Source: Thermaerobacter sp. FW80 (GTDB taxonomy: Bacteria; Bacillota; Sulfobacillia; Thermaerobacterales; Thermaerobacteraceae). From it: DNA of 64,000 nt. The stretch lies in the NCBI RefSeq assembly GCF_004634385.1, contig NZ_CP037895.1, positions 1,649,245 to 1,713,244 on the forward strand, written 5' to 3'. This document shows, in pieces, positions 18,170 to 26,193 of the stretch (its first letter is position 1; the number at the start of each line of letters is the position of its first letter). Position numbers and translations under genes: made by a program. The notes beneath the pieces were generated by a model. The model searched no databases and was not told the origin of the DNA. It worked only from the letters and a program-made list of their open reading frames with translations.

Positions 18170-19813
18170 GTGCATCCATCCCGGGAACCCGTCGACCTGC
18201 TGATCGGACCTGCGGCCCAGGTGGCGACGCCCCGGGCGGCCGAGCGGCCGCCGGCCGGCCCCCAGCAGGGGCGGCTCGAGGTGATCCCCGGTGGCGCCGT
18301 GGCCGTCCGGGACGGGCGGATCGTGGCCGTGGGGCCCTACGCCGACCTGGCGCGGCGCTACGACCCGGCCGAGGTGCTGGACGCTTCGGGCTGCACCGTG
18401 GTGCCGGGGTTCGTCGATCCCCACACCCACCTCTGCTTCGCCGGGTGGCGGGCGGAGGAGTTCGAGCGGCGCCTGGCCGGGGCCAGCTACCAGGAGATCC
18501 TGGCGGCGGGCGGCGGCATCCTCGATACGGTGCGCCGGACCCGGGAGGCGTCGGAGGTCGAACTGGCCGCCGCCCTGCGCCGGCGGCTCCTCGAGGTGCT
18601 GCGCCTGGGCACCACCACGGTGGAGGTCAAGAGCGGCTACGGCCTGACCACCGCCGACGAGCTCAAGATGCTCCGGGCCATCCGCCGGGCGGCCGACCCG
18701 GCCGACGACCTCGACGGCACCTGGCCACTGGGGGCCGGGACGCGGGGACCCGGCAACGGCCCGCGGCTGCGGAAGAACCGGCCCGGGGCCACAGGAAGCG
18801 GGGGGCCGGGTAGCGGCAGCGACGTCGACGCCGGCGACGGCGCGGGTGGCGCTAGACTCGCTGGTGGCGGGACCGCTGGTGGCGGGGCCGCTGCCGGTGC
18901 GGGCGGTGCGGCCGCAACCTGGGCCGCTGCCGGTACGGCCCACGCCCGACCGACGGCCGGCACCGCCCCCCCTCGTGCGGCTGCCGGAGCTGCTGCCCGC
19001 GCAGCGGTTCCTGCGGCTGGGCCCGTGGCCGCCGGACCGGCCGCCGACCGGGCGGGTGGCCACGGGGATCTGGGCAGCGGGCTGGTTCTTCCCGAGGTGG
19101 TGGCGACCTTCCTTGGGGCCCACGCGGTGCCTCCGGAGTACCGGGGCCGCCCGGACGAGTACGTCGATCGGATCGTGGAGGAGATGCTGCCGGCGGTGGC
19201 GCGGGAGGGCCTGGCCGAGTACGCCGACGTCTTTTGCGAGCAGGGCGTGTTCGACCTGGAACAGACCCGGCGGATCGTGGAGGCTGCCCGGCGCCTGGGC
19301 TTCCGCATCCGCCTCCACGTGGATGAGCTCACTCCCCTGGGCGGGGCGGGGCTGGCGGCCCAGGTGGGGGCGGTGTCGGCGGACCACCTGCTCCACGTGC
19401 GGGACGAGGACATCCCCCGGCTGCGGGAGGCGGGGACGGTGGCGACCCTGCTGCCGGGAACGGCTTTCTTCTTGCGGGAGCCGCATGCCCCCGCCCGGAA
19501 GCTGATCGAGGCGGGCGTTCCCGTCGCCCTGGCCACGGACTACAACCCCGGAAGCCACCCGGCCGGCAGCATGCCCCTGGTGATGGCCATCGCGTGCGTG
19601 GGGATGGGGATGACGCCCGCCGAGGCCCTGGTAGCATCCACCCTGGGTGGCGCGTGGGCGGTGGAACGGGCCCAGCGCCTGGGCAGCCTGGAGCCCGGCA
19701 AGCAGGCCGACCTGGTGGTGATCGACGCACCCTCCTACCAGCACCTGGCCTACCGGCTGGGAACGGTGCCGGTGGTGGCGGTGGTGAAGGGTGGCCGGGT
19801 TGTTGAGGTGTGA
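18170..19813 (+). CDS. hutI: Imidazolonepropionase with a large low-complexity insert
   Basis: Amidohydrolase that opens the imidazolone ring to N-formimino-L-glutamate. Motifs are FVDPHTHLCFAG near residue 83, EVKSGYGLTTADELKML, HVDELTPLGGAGLAA, DHLLH and ATDYNPGSHPAGSMP, so all metal ligands are present. An insert of about 130 Gly/Ala/Pro-rich residues (roughly 175-305) separates LRAIRRA from VVATFLGAHAVP; the family is about 410 residues long, this one 547. It keeps the frame, and part of it repeats at a 36-base spacing. GTG 18170 is chosen because GGAGGG lies nine bases upstream; the open frame extends to 18020. Confidence 0.93.
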   Translation: MHPSREPVDLLIGPAAQVATPRAAERPPAGPQQGRLEVIPGGAVAVRDGRIVAVGPYADLARRYDPAEVLDASGCTVVPGFVDPHTHLCFAGWRAEEFERRLAGASYQEILAAGGGILDTVRRTREASEVELAAALRRRLLEVLRLGTTTVEVKSGYGLTTADELKMLRAIRRAADPADDLDGTWPLGAGTRGPGNGPRLRKNRPGATGSGGPGSGSDVDAGDGAGGARLAGGGTAGGGAAAGAGGAAATWAAAGTAHARPTAGTAPPRAAAGAAARAAVPAAGPVAAGPAADRAGGHGDLGSGLVLPEVVATFLGAHAVPPEYRGRPDEYVDRIVEEMLPAVAREGLAEYADVFCEQGVFDLEQTRRIVEAARRLGFRIRLHVDELTPLGGAGLAAQVGAVSADHLLHVRDEDIPRLREAGTVATLLPGTAFFLREPHAPARKLIEAGVPVALATDYNPGSHPAGSMPLVMAIACVGMGMTPAEALVASTLGGAWAVERAQRLGSLEPGKQADLVVIDAPSYQHLAYRLGTVPVVAVVKGGRVVEV

Positions 19814-20110
19814 CGGGCCGGGTATCGTGGAGGGTGTCACGAAGAGGGCGGGGTCTCGTGCGGTTGGGGCCCGGCGTGGTGAGGACCCGGCGCCGTTGGC
19901 GGCCGGCGCGGGTAGAACCCGGCGCGATTGGAACCCGACACTGGGGGGCCGGCGTCGTTAGAACCCGGTACGGTTGGCGCCGCGCGCTGTTGCAGCCCGC
20001 GTAACGGGTCGCCGGCGGAACCGGCGGGGGGCGGCCGTGCCGTGCCGCAGGCCGCAATGGAGGCCGCAAGCTGATAAGGAAGGCATGCCCATGGTGCCAC
20101 GGCCGCACAA
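19814..20110. other. Intergenic region with degenerate GAACCCGG repeats
   Basis: About 300 bases. Between roughly 19865 and 19985 the words GACCCGGCGCCGTTGG, GAACCCGGCGCGATTGG and GAACCCGGTACGGTTGG recur with spacings of about 31 and 46 bases. There is no clear hairpin with a T-run. A nine-codon frame at 20084-20113 ends just at the next start. Confidence 0.4.
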
Positions 20111-20803
20111 TTGAACGGCGACAACCTGGCCGCCGGCCCGGCCAAGAACCGGGGCGTCAAGCCGGCCGGCAACCGGGCCGGCGACCCGGGCACCAGCCCG
20201 GATGGGCACCCGGGCGGCCACCCGGGCAGCGGCTCGGGCGGCAAGGACCCCCGCGTCGGCGACCTGCTCCAGCGGGAAACCCGCTGGCGGGCTGAATTCA
20301 GCAGGCTGCGGTCCATCCTCCTTGACCGGCCCCTGGAGGAAACCGTCAAGTGGGGGCAGCCCTGCTATACCCACGGCGGCAAGAACGTGGTGCTGATCCA
20401 CGGCTTCAAGGACTACTGCGCCCTGCTCTTCTTCAATCAAACGGAGACGGTGCGGGTGGCCCGGCAGATGCGGTTCACGAGCCTGGCGGAGATCGAGGCG
20501 AAGGAGCCGGTCATCCGTGACTACGTCCGCCGGGCCATCGCCGTGGAGGAAGCGGGCTTGGGGGTCGACTTCGCCGAAGGGCGGGATCTGCCGGTCCCCG
20601 GCGAGCGTGAGGAGAAATTTGCCGCGATGCCGGAACTGAAGGCGGCCTGGGAGGCGCTGACCCCAGGGCGCCGGCGAGCTTACACGGGTTGCCTGTTCCT
20701 CGGGCTGGGGCTTGGGATGGTGTTCGACAAAACGGGTGCCGGTGTCCTGATCGGCCTGGGTGCCGGGCTTTTGCTGGAGTACTTCTGGGGGCACCGGGCG
20801 TGA
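20111..20803 (+). CDS. DUF1801 (YdeI-like) protein with a C-terminal membrane hairpin
   Basis: 230 residues. After a Gly/Pro-rich N-terminus (1-50) comes a DUF1801 domain: LEETVKWGQPCYTHGGKNVV, GFKDYCALLFFNQ and IRDYVRRAIAVEEAGL. This fold may bind small ligands; its function is unknown. Relatives usually end after LTPGRRRAY with a lysine-rich helix. Here that helix is replaced by CLFLGLGLGMVF and GVLIGLGAGLLLEYFW, two hydrophobic segments likely to insert in the membrane. TTG 20111 has no good ribosome site, so the true start is uncertain. It lies between hutI and the hutG-like gene. Confidence 0.65.
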   Translation: MNGDNLAAGPAKNRGVKPAGNRAGDPGTSPDGHPGGHPGSGSGGKDPRVGDLLQRETRWRAEFSRLRSILLDRPLEETVKWGQPCYTHGGKNVVLIHGFKDYCALLFFNQTETVRVARQMRFTSLAEIEAKEPVIRDYVRRAIAVEEAGLGVDFAEGRDLPVPGEREEKFAAMPELKAAWEALTPGRRRAYTGCLFLGLGLGMVFDKTGAGVLIGLGAGLLLEYFWGHRA

Positions 20804-21011
20804 CGTGTGCTGGGGGCCGGTTCGCCTCCGGTGACGCACCAGTCTAGTGACAGCATGAACGCACCGGGTGACGGCTCAAGGGACGAGCCCCCACAGCCCG
20901 GGCGATGCCGATGGGGGCCGCGGCGGGGATGCACCGGCAGAGGCGGCAGCAACGATGCACGCAGCCGGCGACACGGCAGCCGGCGATGGCAAGCAGAGGG
21001 GGGTCAAGGCG

Positions 21012-22487
21012 ATGCAGGCGCCGCAGCAGCCGAAGGCCGGAATGCCCTTCACCGGCATTGCCACCTTTGCCCGGGCGCCCTACGTGCCGCCCAAGGCGCT
21101 GCAGCCCGGCCAGGCCGATTTTGCCGTCATCGGGGTGCCCTTTGACGCGGCCGTGGGCTTCCGGCCGGGCCAGCGGCTGGCGCCGCGGGCCATCCGCGAC
21201 CTTTCGACCCGTTACGCCCTGCCCTGGGGACCAGCCAACCCCGGCTACTGGGACATCCAGGACGACCGCTGGTATCTTCAGGGCTGCCGGCTGGTCGACC
21301 TGGGCGACGCCGACCCGCTCTACACCGACCTGGATCACCTGGATCGCAGCGTGGAGCACGTGGTGGGCGCCGCCTTGCGGGCGGGGGCCGTGCCGGTGGT
21401 GCTGGGGGGCGACCATTCCATCACGTACCCGGTGCTGCGGGCGTACGGCGAGCTGCTGAAGTCCGCGGGCGGCCCGGGGGCCCCCCTGGCGGAAGCCGGC
21501 GCCGGTATCACGACGGGACGAACCGGCCCGAGCCTGTTGCCGTCACCGGGCGCCCGGTCACCGGGGAGCCCAGGCGCCCGCACGATGGAAGCGATGGGGC
21601 CCCATGGGCGCGGCGAGGGACGGCTTCACATCCTCCAGATTGACGCTCACCTGGATTTCTCCGCCGATGTGGCCGGGTTCCTCCGGTCCAACTCGAGCCC
21701 CTTCCGCCGGGCGGCCGAACTGCCCTACATCGGGACCATCACCGTCATCGGCGTCCGCGGCATCCGCACCAGCCCCGAGGCGTATGCGGCCGCCGTCCAG
21801 CGGGGAAACCGCATCGTGACCATGGGGGAGTGGCGGGCCGCGTGGGCCAGGCGAGGGGCCATCGCCGCGGGGGCGGGCCCGGGTTGTGGGCCGAACCCAG
21901 GTGGTACGGCAGGATCTGACCATGCGGCGAGCTTAGGCGGTACCACGGAGCCTGGCAATGGGGCGAGCGCAGGCGGGGCGACGGGGCCTGGCATTGGGGT
22001 CAGGGCGGGCGGTGCGACGGAGTCTGGCAATGGGGCGAGGGCGGGTGGAGCGACGCAATCTGGCGATGGGGCCGGCCCGGTCGGAGCGGCAGGGGCAGGT
22101 GGCGGAACGAGCCCGGGCAGCGAGGAGCAGGCCGGCAGCCGGCTGAGCTGGCCACCCGCATCAGGGGACGACGCGAACCCGCTGGCGCCCTTCCTCGAGA
22201 CCATTCCCCCGGGTGAGCTGCTCTATATCAGCCTGGACATCGACGGCTTGGACCCGGCGGTGGCCCCCGGCACGTCGAGTCCCGAACCGGGCGGCCTGAC
22301 CTACGAGGAGGTCCGGGAGATCCTGCGCCTCGCGGCGAGCCGCGCCCGGGTGGTGGGCATCGACATCGTGGAGGTCAACCCGTACCTGGACCCGGGTGGG
22401 ATGACGGCGCTGCTGGCGGCTCGCCTGGCCATCGAAGCCATGGCGTTCAGCCATGATGCTCTGGCTCGGACGGCACCGGGGTCCTGA
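21012..22487 (+). CDS. hutG: Arginase-family formimidoylglutamase-like hydrolase with two inserts
   Basis: A Mn-dependent ureohydrolase fold. Metal motifs are GGDHS near residue 133, DAHLD near 211 and SLDIDGLDP near 407. Next to hutU and hutI it most likely cleaves N-formimino-L-glutamate to glutamate and formamide; agmatinase activity cannot be excluded from sequence alone. Two inserts break the core: residues about 148-203 (Gly/Pro-rich, holding one GGACGAACCGG word) and about 285-388, built from six 12-residue units. At 491 residues it is much longer than the usual 310-320. ATG 21012 follows an AGGGGGG site; upstream frame to 20868 looks like low-complexity filler. Confidence 0.82.
   Translation: MQAPQQPKAGMPFTGIATFARAPYVPPKALQPGQADFAVIGVPFDAAVGFRPGQRLAPRAIRDLSTRYALPWGPANPGYWDIQDDRWYLQGCRLVDLGDADPLYTDLDHLDRSVEHVVGAALRAGAVPVVLGGDHSITYPVLRAYGELLKSAGGPGAPLAEAGAGITTGRTGPSLLPSPGARSPGSPGARTMEAMGPHGRGEGRLHILQIDAHLDFSADVAGFLRSNSSPFRRAAELPYIGTITVIGVRGIRTSPEAYAAAVQRGNRIVTMGEWRAAWARRGAIAAGAGPGCGPNPGGTAGSDHAASLGGTTEPGNGASAGGATGPGIGVRAGGATESGNGARAGGATQSGDGAGPVGAAGAGGGTSPGSEEQAGSRLSWPPASGDDANPLAPFLETIPPGELLYISLDIDGLDPAVAPGTSSPEPGGLTYEEVREILRLAASRARVVGIDIVEVNPYLDPGGMTALLAARLAIEAMAFSHDALARTAPGS
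21900..22115 (+). repeat. Tandem 36-bp repeats inside the hutG-like gene (six units)
   Basis: Six in-frame 36-base units begin at 21900, 21936, 21972, 22008, 22044 and 22080. The peptide units run GGTTEPGNGASA, GGATGPGIGVRA, GGATESGNGARA, GGATQSGDGAGP and so on; outer units are more diverged. They form most of the second insert. Confidence 0.85.
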
Positions 22488-22590
22488 GCCTTCCCCCTCG
22501 GGTGAGCACGCTGGGATCGATGCGCCAGGGCGGGAGCCCGAGGGGGAAGCGCACGGAAGCGCAATGCGATCGGTGGGAGGCAGCCGGCGA

Positions 22591-23442
22591 ATGGACCGAA
22601 CCAACGGGGCGGCGTCGGGGTGCAGCGGCGGGCAAGCCGTGCCTTCTTCCACCGAGATCCAGCGCCTGGCGACCCTCATCCGCGGGGCGCGCCACATGGT
22701 GGCCTTCACCGGGGCCGGGGCCAGCACCGAATCGGGCTTGCCCGACTTCCGCTCGTCGCAGGGCCTGTGGCGGCGGGTTCCGCAGCACATGGCCAGCCTA
22801 GCGTTCATGGAGCGCCACTTCGACGAGTTCGTGGCCTTTTACCGCCAGCGGATCGCGGCCCTCGAGGGGGCGCGGCCCAGCCGGGTCCACCGCATCCTGG
22901 CCCGGTGGGAGGCGGCGGGATGGCTGAAGGCCGTGATCACCCAGAACGTCGACGGCCTCCACCAGCAAGCTGGATCGCGCCGGGTGCTGCCGCTGCACGG
23001 CGACCTGCGGACGTGCCGCTGCCAGCGCTGCGGACGAACCCAGCCCTCCAAGGCCTTCCTCAGCCACCCCTACTGCGGTTGCGGGGGGCGCCTCCGGCCC
23101 AACGTCGTGCTCTTCGGCGAGCCCCTGCCAGCCGCGGTCTGGGAGCAGGCCCGGCGCGAGGCGCTTCGCTGCGACTTGATGCTGGTGGTCGGTTCGTCCC
23201 TCGAGGTCTATCCCGCCGCGTCCCTTCCCGAGCTGGTGGCCAGGCGGGCGGCCGCCGGCGAGGCTGTGCTGGCCATCGTCAACCGCGACCCGACGCCGCT
23301 GGATGAGGAGGCGGGGCTCGTCCTCCGCGGCGTGGCGGGGGACGTCCTGGAACGGGTCGACCAGGAACTGGCGCGGATGGAGTCGAACCGTACCGGCAAG
23401 CGGCGCGAAGACGAGGCCCTGCCAAGCGATCCGTCCGGCTGA
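22591..23442 (+). CDS. Sir2-family NAD-dependent protein deacylase (sirtuin)
   Basis: 283 residues. NAD-binding GAGASTESGLPDFRS near residue 40, TQNVDGLHQQAG, catalytic LHGD, a zinc site with CRCQRC and CGCGG, then VVLFGEPLP, VVGSSLEVYPAA and NRDPT. Sirtuins remove acyl groups from lysines and form nicotinamide and O-acyl-ADP-ribose. ATG 22591 is preferred because GGGAGG lies ten bases upstream; ATG 22564 is in frame. It stands between the hutG-like gene and a DinB-fold gene, which could mean control of the catabolic enzymes by deacylation; that link is only positional. Confidence 0.92.
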   Translation: MDRTNGAASGCSGGQAVPSSTEIQRLATLIRGARHMVAFTGAGASTESGLPDFRSSQGLWRRVPQHMASLAFMERHFDEFVAFYRQRIAALEGARPSRVHRILARWEAAGWLKAVITQNVDGLHQQAGSRRVLPLHGDLRTCRCQRCGRTQPSKAFLSHPYCGCGGRLRPNVVLFGEPLPAAVWEQARREALRCDLMLVVGSSLEVYPAASLPELVARRAAAGEAVLAIVNRDPTPLDEEAGLVLRGVAGDVLERVDQELARMESNRTGKRREDEALPSDPSG

Positions 23443-23528
23443 GGACGTGCATGGCGCTTCGGTAAGGCAGCGGGTGGTTACCGTGCGTCCTTGCACCAGA
23501 CGCGGGTGAGTGGGGGGGAGGGAAAGCC

Positions 23529-24035
23529 GTGACGGGAGCGGCCCAGGACGGGAGCCGCAACAAGGGGACCTTGCTCGATCCTGCCGGGCTTCTTGAAATC
23601 CTTGAGAGCAATCGCCGCCTCACCGTGCGGGTCATCGAAGCGTTCCCGGAGGAGGCCCTCTTCCAATACAAGCCCGTGGAGATCCTGCGCCCCTTTGCCG
23701 AGATGGTCCAGGAGATCCTGAACATTGAAGACGATTACGTCCGCGGCATTGCCCTGGGCGAGTGGTACTTCGGCAAGGTGGCGGACGACGCCCGCACGAA
23801 AGCCGACCTCCTGGCCGCTTGCGAACAGGTCCGGGCCCGAACGCGCGAACTGTGGCCTCGGGTGACGACCGAGCGCCTCTTGCAGGTCGAGTCGGATCCC
23901 TTCTTCGGAGGCCCGCCCCAGAGCCACTTTGAGCGGTTGGTGTATGCCCTGGAGAACGAGATCCACCACCGGGGGCAGGGGTACGTGTATCTGCGGGAGC
24001 TGGGCATAGAGCCGCCTCTGTTCTATGAGCGCTGA
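23529..24035 (+). CDS. DinB-fold protein
   Basis: 168 residues in a four-helix pattern. Conserved positions fit the DinB/YfiT family: the first helix with LLEILESNRRLTVRVIEAF, the mid-protein EMVQEILNIEDDYVRG, and the C-terminal HHRGQGYVYLRELGIEPP with clustered His residues that usually hold a metal. Many relatives are thiol-dependent transferases or of unknown function. GTG 23529 follows a GGGGGAGGGAAAG stretch. No substrate can be inferred. Confidence 0.75.
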   Translation: MTGAAQDGSRNKGTLLDPAGLLEILESNRRLTVRVIEAFPEEALFQYKPVEILRPFAEMVQEILNIEDDYVRGIALGEWYFGKVADDARTKADLLAACEQVRARTRELWPRVTTERLLQVESDPFFGGPPQSHFERLVYALENEIHHRGQGYVYLRELGIEPPLFYER

Positions 24036-24293
24036 AGCATGGACGGCGCCGGGCCACCGATTTGGTGCTACCGGCGGCCCGGCTCCGTCTTGTCCTGTGT
24101 CCGCCGCCCCAAGATGTCCATGGCCGAGTCGTCCGGGGAACCAGTCCCGTCCTTGTGGGGAAGCCGACCCGGAGCCTCCGGACCGAGCGCAGTGTCTCCG
24201 ATCAGCCCCGGTGGTTCCGTAGCCGAGGCTACCGGGATGTGCTGCGGGCAGTGCCGAACACCACCGTCGCAATCGGACACGAGGAGGGATGCC

Positions 24294-24551
24294 ATGCAGT
24301 TCCGGGTGCGTCTTGGCCCCGACCTGGCCAGGGCGGCCGGGGTGCCGGTGGCGGTTGTCGAAGCGCCCATCGAGACCACCGTTGAGCAGATCCTGTTGCG
24401 GCTGGGCGAGGACTATCCCGCCCTGCGGGAGGCCCTGTCAACGGCGTTGCTGGTTGCCGGCGGGCGCGTGTTAGGCCGCCGGGAAGTAGTTCCGGCGGGG
24501 GTTGACCTGGCCTTGCTGCAGCCCATGGCGGGCGGGCAGGGAGGCGGGTAG
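24294..24551 (+). CDS. MoaD/ThiS-family sulfur carrier protein
   Basis: 85 residues with a beta-grasp pattern: MQFRVRLGPDLARAAG, VEQILLRLGEDYPALREAL, LLVAGGRVL and a Gly-rich end, MAGGQGGG. The double-glycine terminus of this family is adenylated and thiocarboxylated; here GGG follows, so the last residues differ slightly from the usual GG end. ATG 24294 has a strong GAGGAGG site six bases upstream. The 258 bases before it hold no gene; small GC-rich hairpins are present but do not match a known riboswitch to my eye. The partner E1-like enzyme is not in the window. Confidence 0.7.
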   Translation: MQFRVRLGPDLARAAGVPVAVVEAPIETTVEQILLRLGEDYPALREALSTALLVAGGRVLGRREVVPAGVDLALLQPMAGGQGGG

Positions 24552-24579
24552 CCTCTAGCATCCCTTAGGGGGGAGATCC

Positions 24580-25896
24580 ATGGCGTTGCCCTTGCGCACC
24601 GCGGACGAGACCGTCTTCGTCGACCGCTTCACCGACGGCGTCTTGGACCCTGCACAGCCCATGCTGGGACCCGTCCGCGACGGCGGGCACATCGTCGCCA
24701 ACACCGCCCCCGGTTGCTGGGGGCCGATGATCACGCCCCACCTCAAGGGAGGGCACGAGGTGACCGTGCCCGTGGCCGTCGAGGGGGCGGAAGTCGGGGA
24801 CGCCGTCGCCATCCGGATCAAGGACATCACGGTGACCTCCATCGCCACGGCCTCGGGCAACGACCGCCCCATGGAGGGGCGTTTCGTCGACGATCCATAC
24901 TGCGCCGCTCGCTGTCCCCAGTGCGGCACCATGTACCCGCCGACGCGGCTTGAAGGCATCGGGCCCGAGTCGGTCCGCTGCGCCAACTGCGGCGCCGACG
25001 CGACGCCCTTCACCTTCACCAACGGCTACACCATCGTGTTCGACGCCACGCGGCGGGTGGGGGTGACCGTCCACCGCGAGGCGGCGGAGGCCATTGCCCG
25101 CGACGCGGCCCGCTATGCCGCCCTCCCGGCCCGTTCGACGCAGAACCCCATCCTGCGATTCGCGCCCCACGACCTGGTGGGCGTGGTGGCGCGGCTGCGT
25201 CCCTTCCTCGGCCAGCTGGGGACGGTACCGGCGATCCGCATGCCGGATTCCCACAACGCCGGGGACTTCGGCGCGTTCCTGATCGGTAAGCAGCACGAGT
25301 TCGCCTTGACGCCGGAACAGCTTGCCCTTCGCACTGACGGGCACATGGACTGTGACGCGGTACGTGCGGGTGCCATCGTGATCGCACCGGTCAAGGTGCC
25401 AGGGGCTGGGGTCTACCTCGGAGACATGCACGCCCTCCAAGGGGACGGTGAGATCGCCGGCCACACCTGTGACGTCTCCGGCACGGTGACCCTTCAGGTC
25501 GAGGTCATCAAGGGCCTGAACATCGACGGCCCCATCCTCTTCCCGGTCCCGGAGGACCTGCCCTACTTGGCCCGGCCCTTCACGGAGGAAGAACTGGCCC
25601 GCGCCCGGGCTCTGGCGGAGCAGTGGGGGCTTCGCGAGTTGGAGCGAACGGCCCCCATCTCGGTGATCGGCACGGGACCGGATCTCAACGCGGCCACCGA
25701 CAACGGCCTGGAACGGGCCGCTCGGCTGCTCGACATGACCGTACCCGAGGTGAAGAACCGGGCCACCATCACAGGGGCCATCGAGATCGCGCGGCACCCC
25801 GGCGTAGTGCAGGTGACCTTCCTGGCCCCCGTCGACCGGCTGGCACGGATTGGGCTTGGGCCGTACATCGAGGCGCAGTATGGGATCAAGGCGTAG
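24580..25896 (+). CDS. Acetamidase/formamidase family protein
   Basis: 438 residues of the FmdA/AmdA family, which hydrolyses formamide to formate and ammonia. Visible marks are NTAPGCWGPMITPHLKGG, a CPQCGTMYP and CANCGAD zinc-ribbon-like pair near residues 110-145, RMPDSHNAGDFGAFL and GVYLGDMHALQGDGE. Formimidoylglutamase releases formamide, so this enzyme fits as the last step of the hut route in this cluster. It starts 28 bases after the sulfur-carrier gene at ATG 24580 with GGGGGGAG upstream. About 300 bases without a gene follow before the pilus operon. Confidence 0.87.
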   Translation: MALPLRTADETVFVDRFTDGVLDPAQPMLGPVRDGGHIVANTAPGCWGPMITPHLKGGHEVTVPVAVEGAEVGDAVAIRIKDITVTSIATASGNDRPMEGRFVDDPYCAARCPQCGTMYPPTRLEGIGPESVRCANCGADATPFTFTNGYTIVFDATRRVGVTVHREAAEAIARDAARYAALPARSTQNPILRFAPHDLVGVVARLRPFLGQLGTVPAIRMPDSHNAGDFGAFLIGKQHEFALTPEQLALRTDGHMDCDAVRAGAIVIAPVKVPGAGVYLGDMHALQGDGEIAGHTCDVSGTVTLQVEVIKGLNIDGPILFPVPEDLPYLARPFTEEELARARALAEQWGLRELERTAPISVIGTGPDLNAATDNGLERAARLLDMTVPEVKNRATITGAIEIARHPGVVQVTFLAPVDRLARIGLGPYIEAQYGIKA

Positions 25897-26193
25897 GTCG
25901 CCTTGGCTCCCTCGGTCGTTGCGGCCGGACCAGGGGCATCCGTGTCGAGGCCCCGCGACCGTGGGACATGGTCGGTGCGACGCCGCCCCCCGAACCCGCC
26001 GCGTGCGGGACGATGGGGGGCGGCGCCGCTCTGGGGCGTCCATGCGGTCGGGCGCTGGGCAACGCAGTCGGCGCGGCAGAACGGTGAAAGGCGTCCCTTC
26101 GACAGGAATCCCCCTTGGCAAGCGCGAACACGATGTCTCTGGATTTGGTGGACTGGAACGGCGTGGATGGACCGCCGCTCGAGGTGAGGGGAC

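Noticed and set aside
18690-19100. Intein or intron in hutI
   Set aside because: No splice-junction residues, no homing-endonuclease motif and no group I or II features; only low-complexity codons.
21900-22115. A possible CRISPR array because units are 36 bases long
   Set aside because: Units are contiguous with no spacers, stay in frame with an enzyme gene and differ from each other.
24036-24293. Molybdenum-cofactor or cobalamin riboswitch before the MoaD/ThiS gene
   Set aside because: Small GC-rich hairpins are present, but I could not find the conserved cores of either class.
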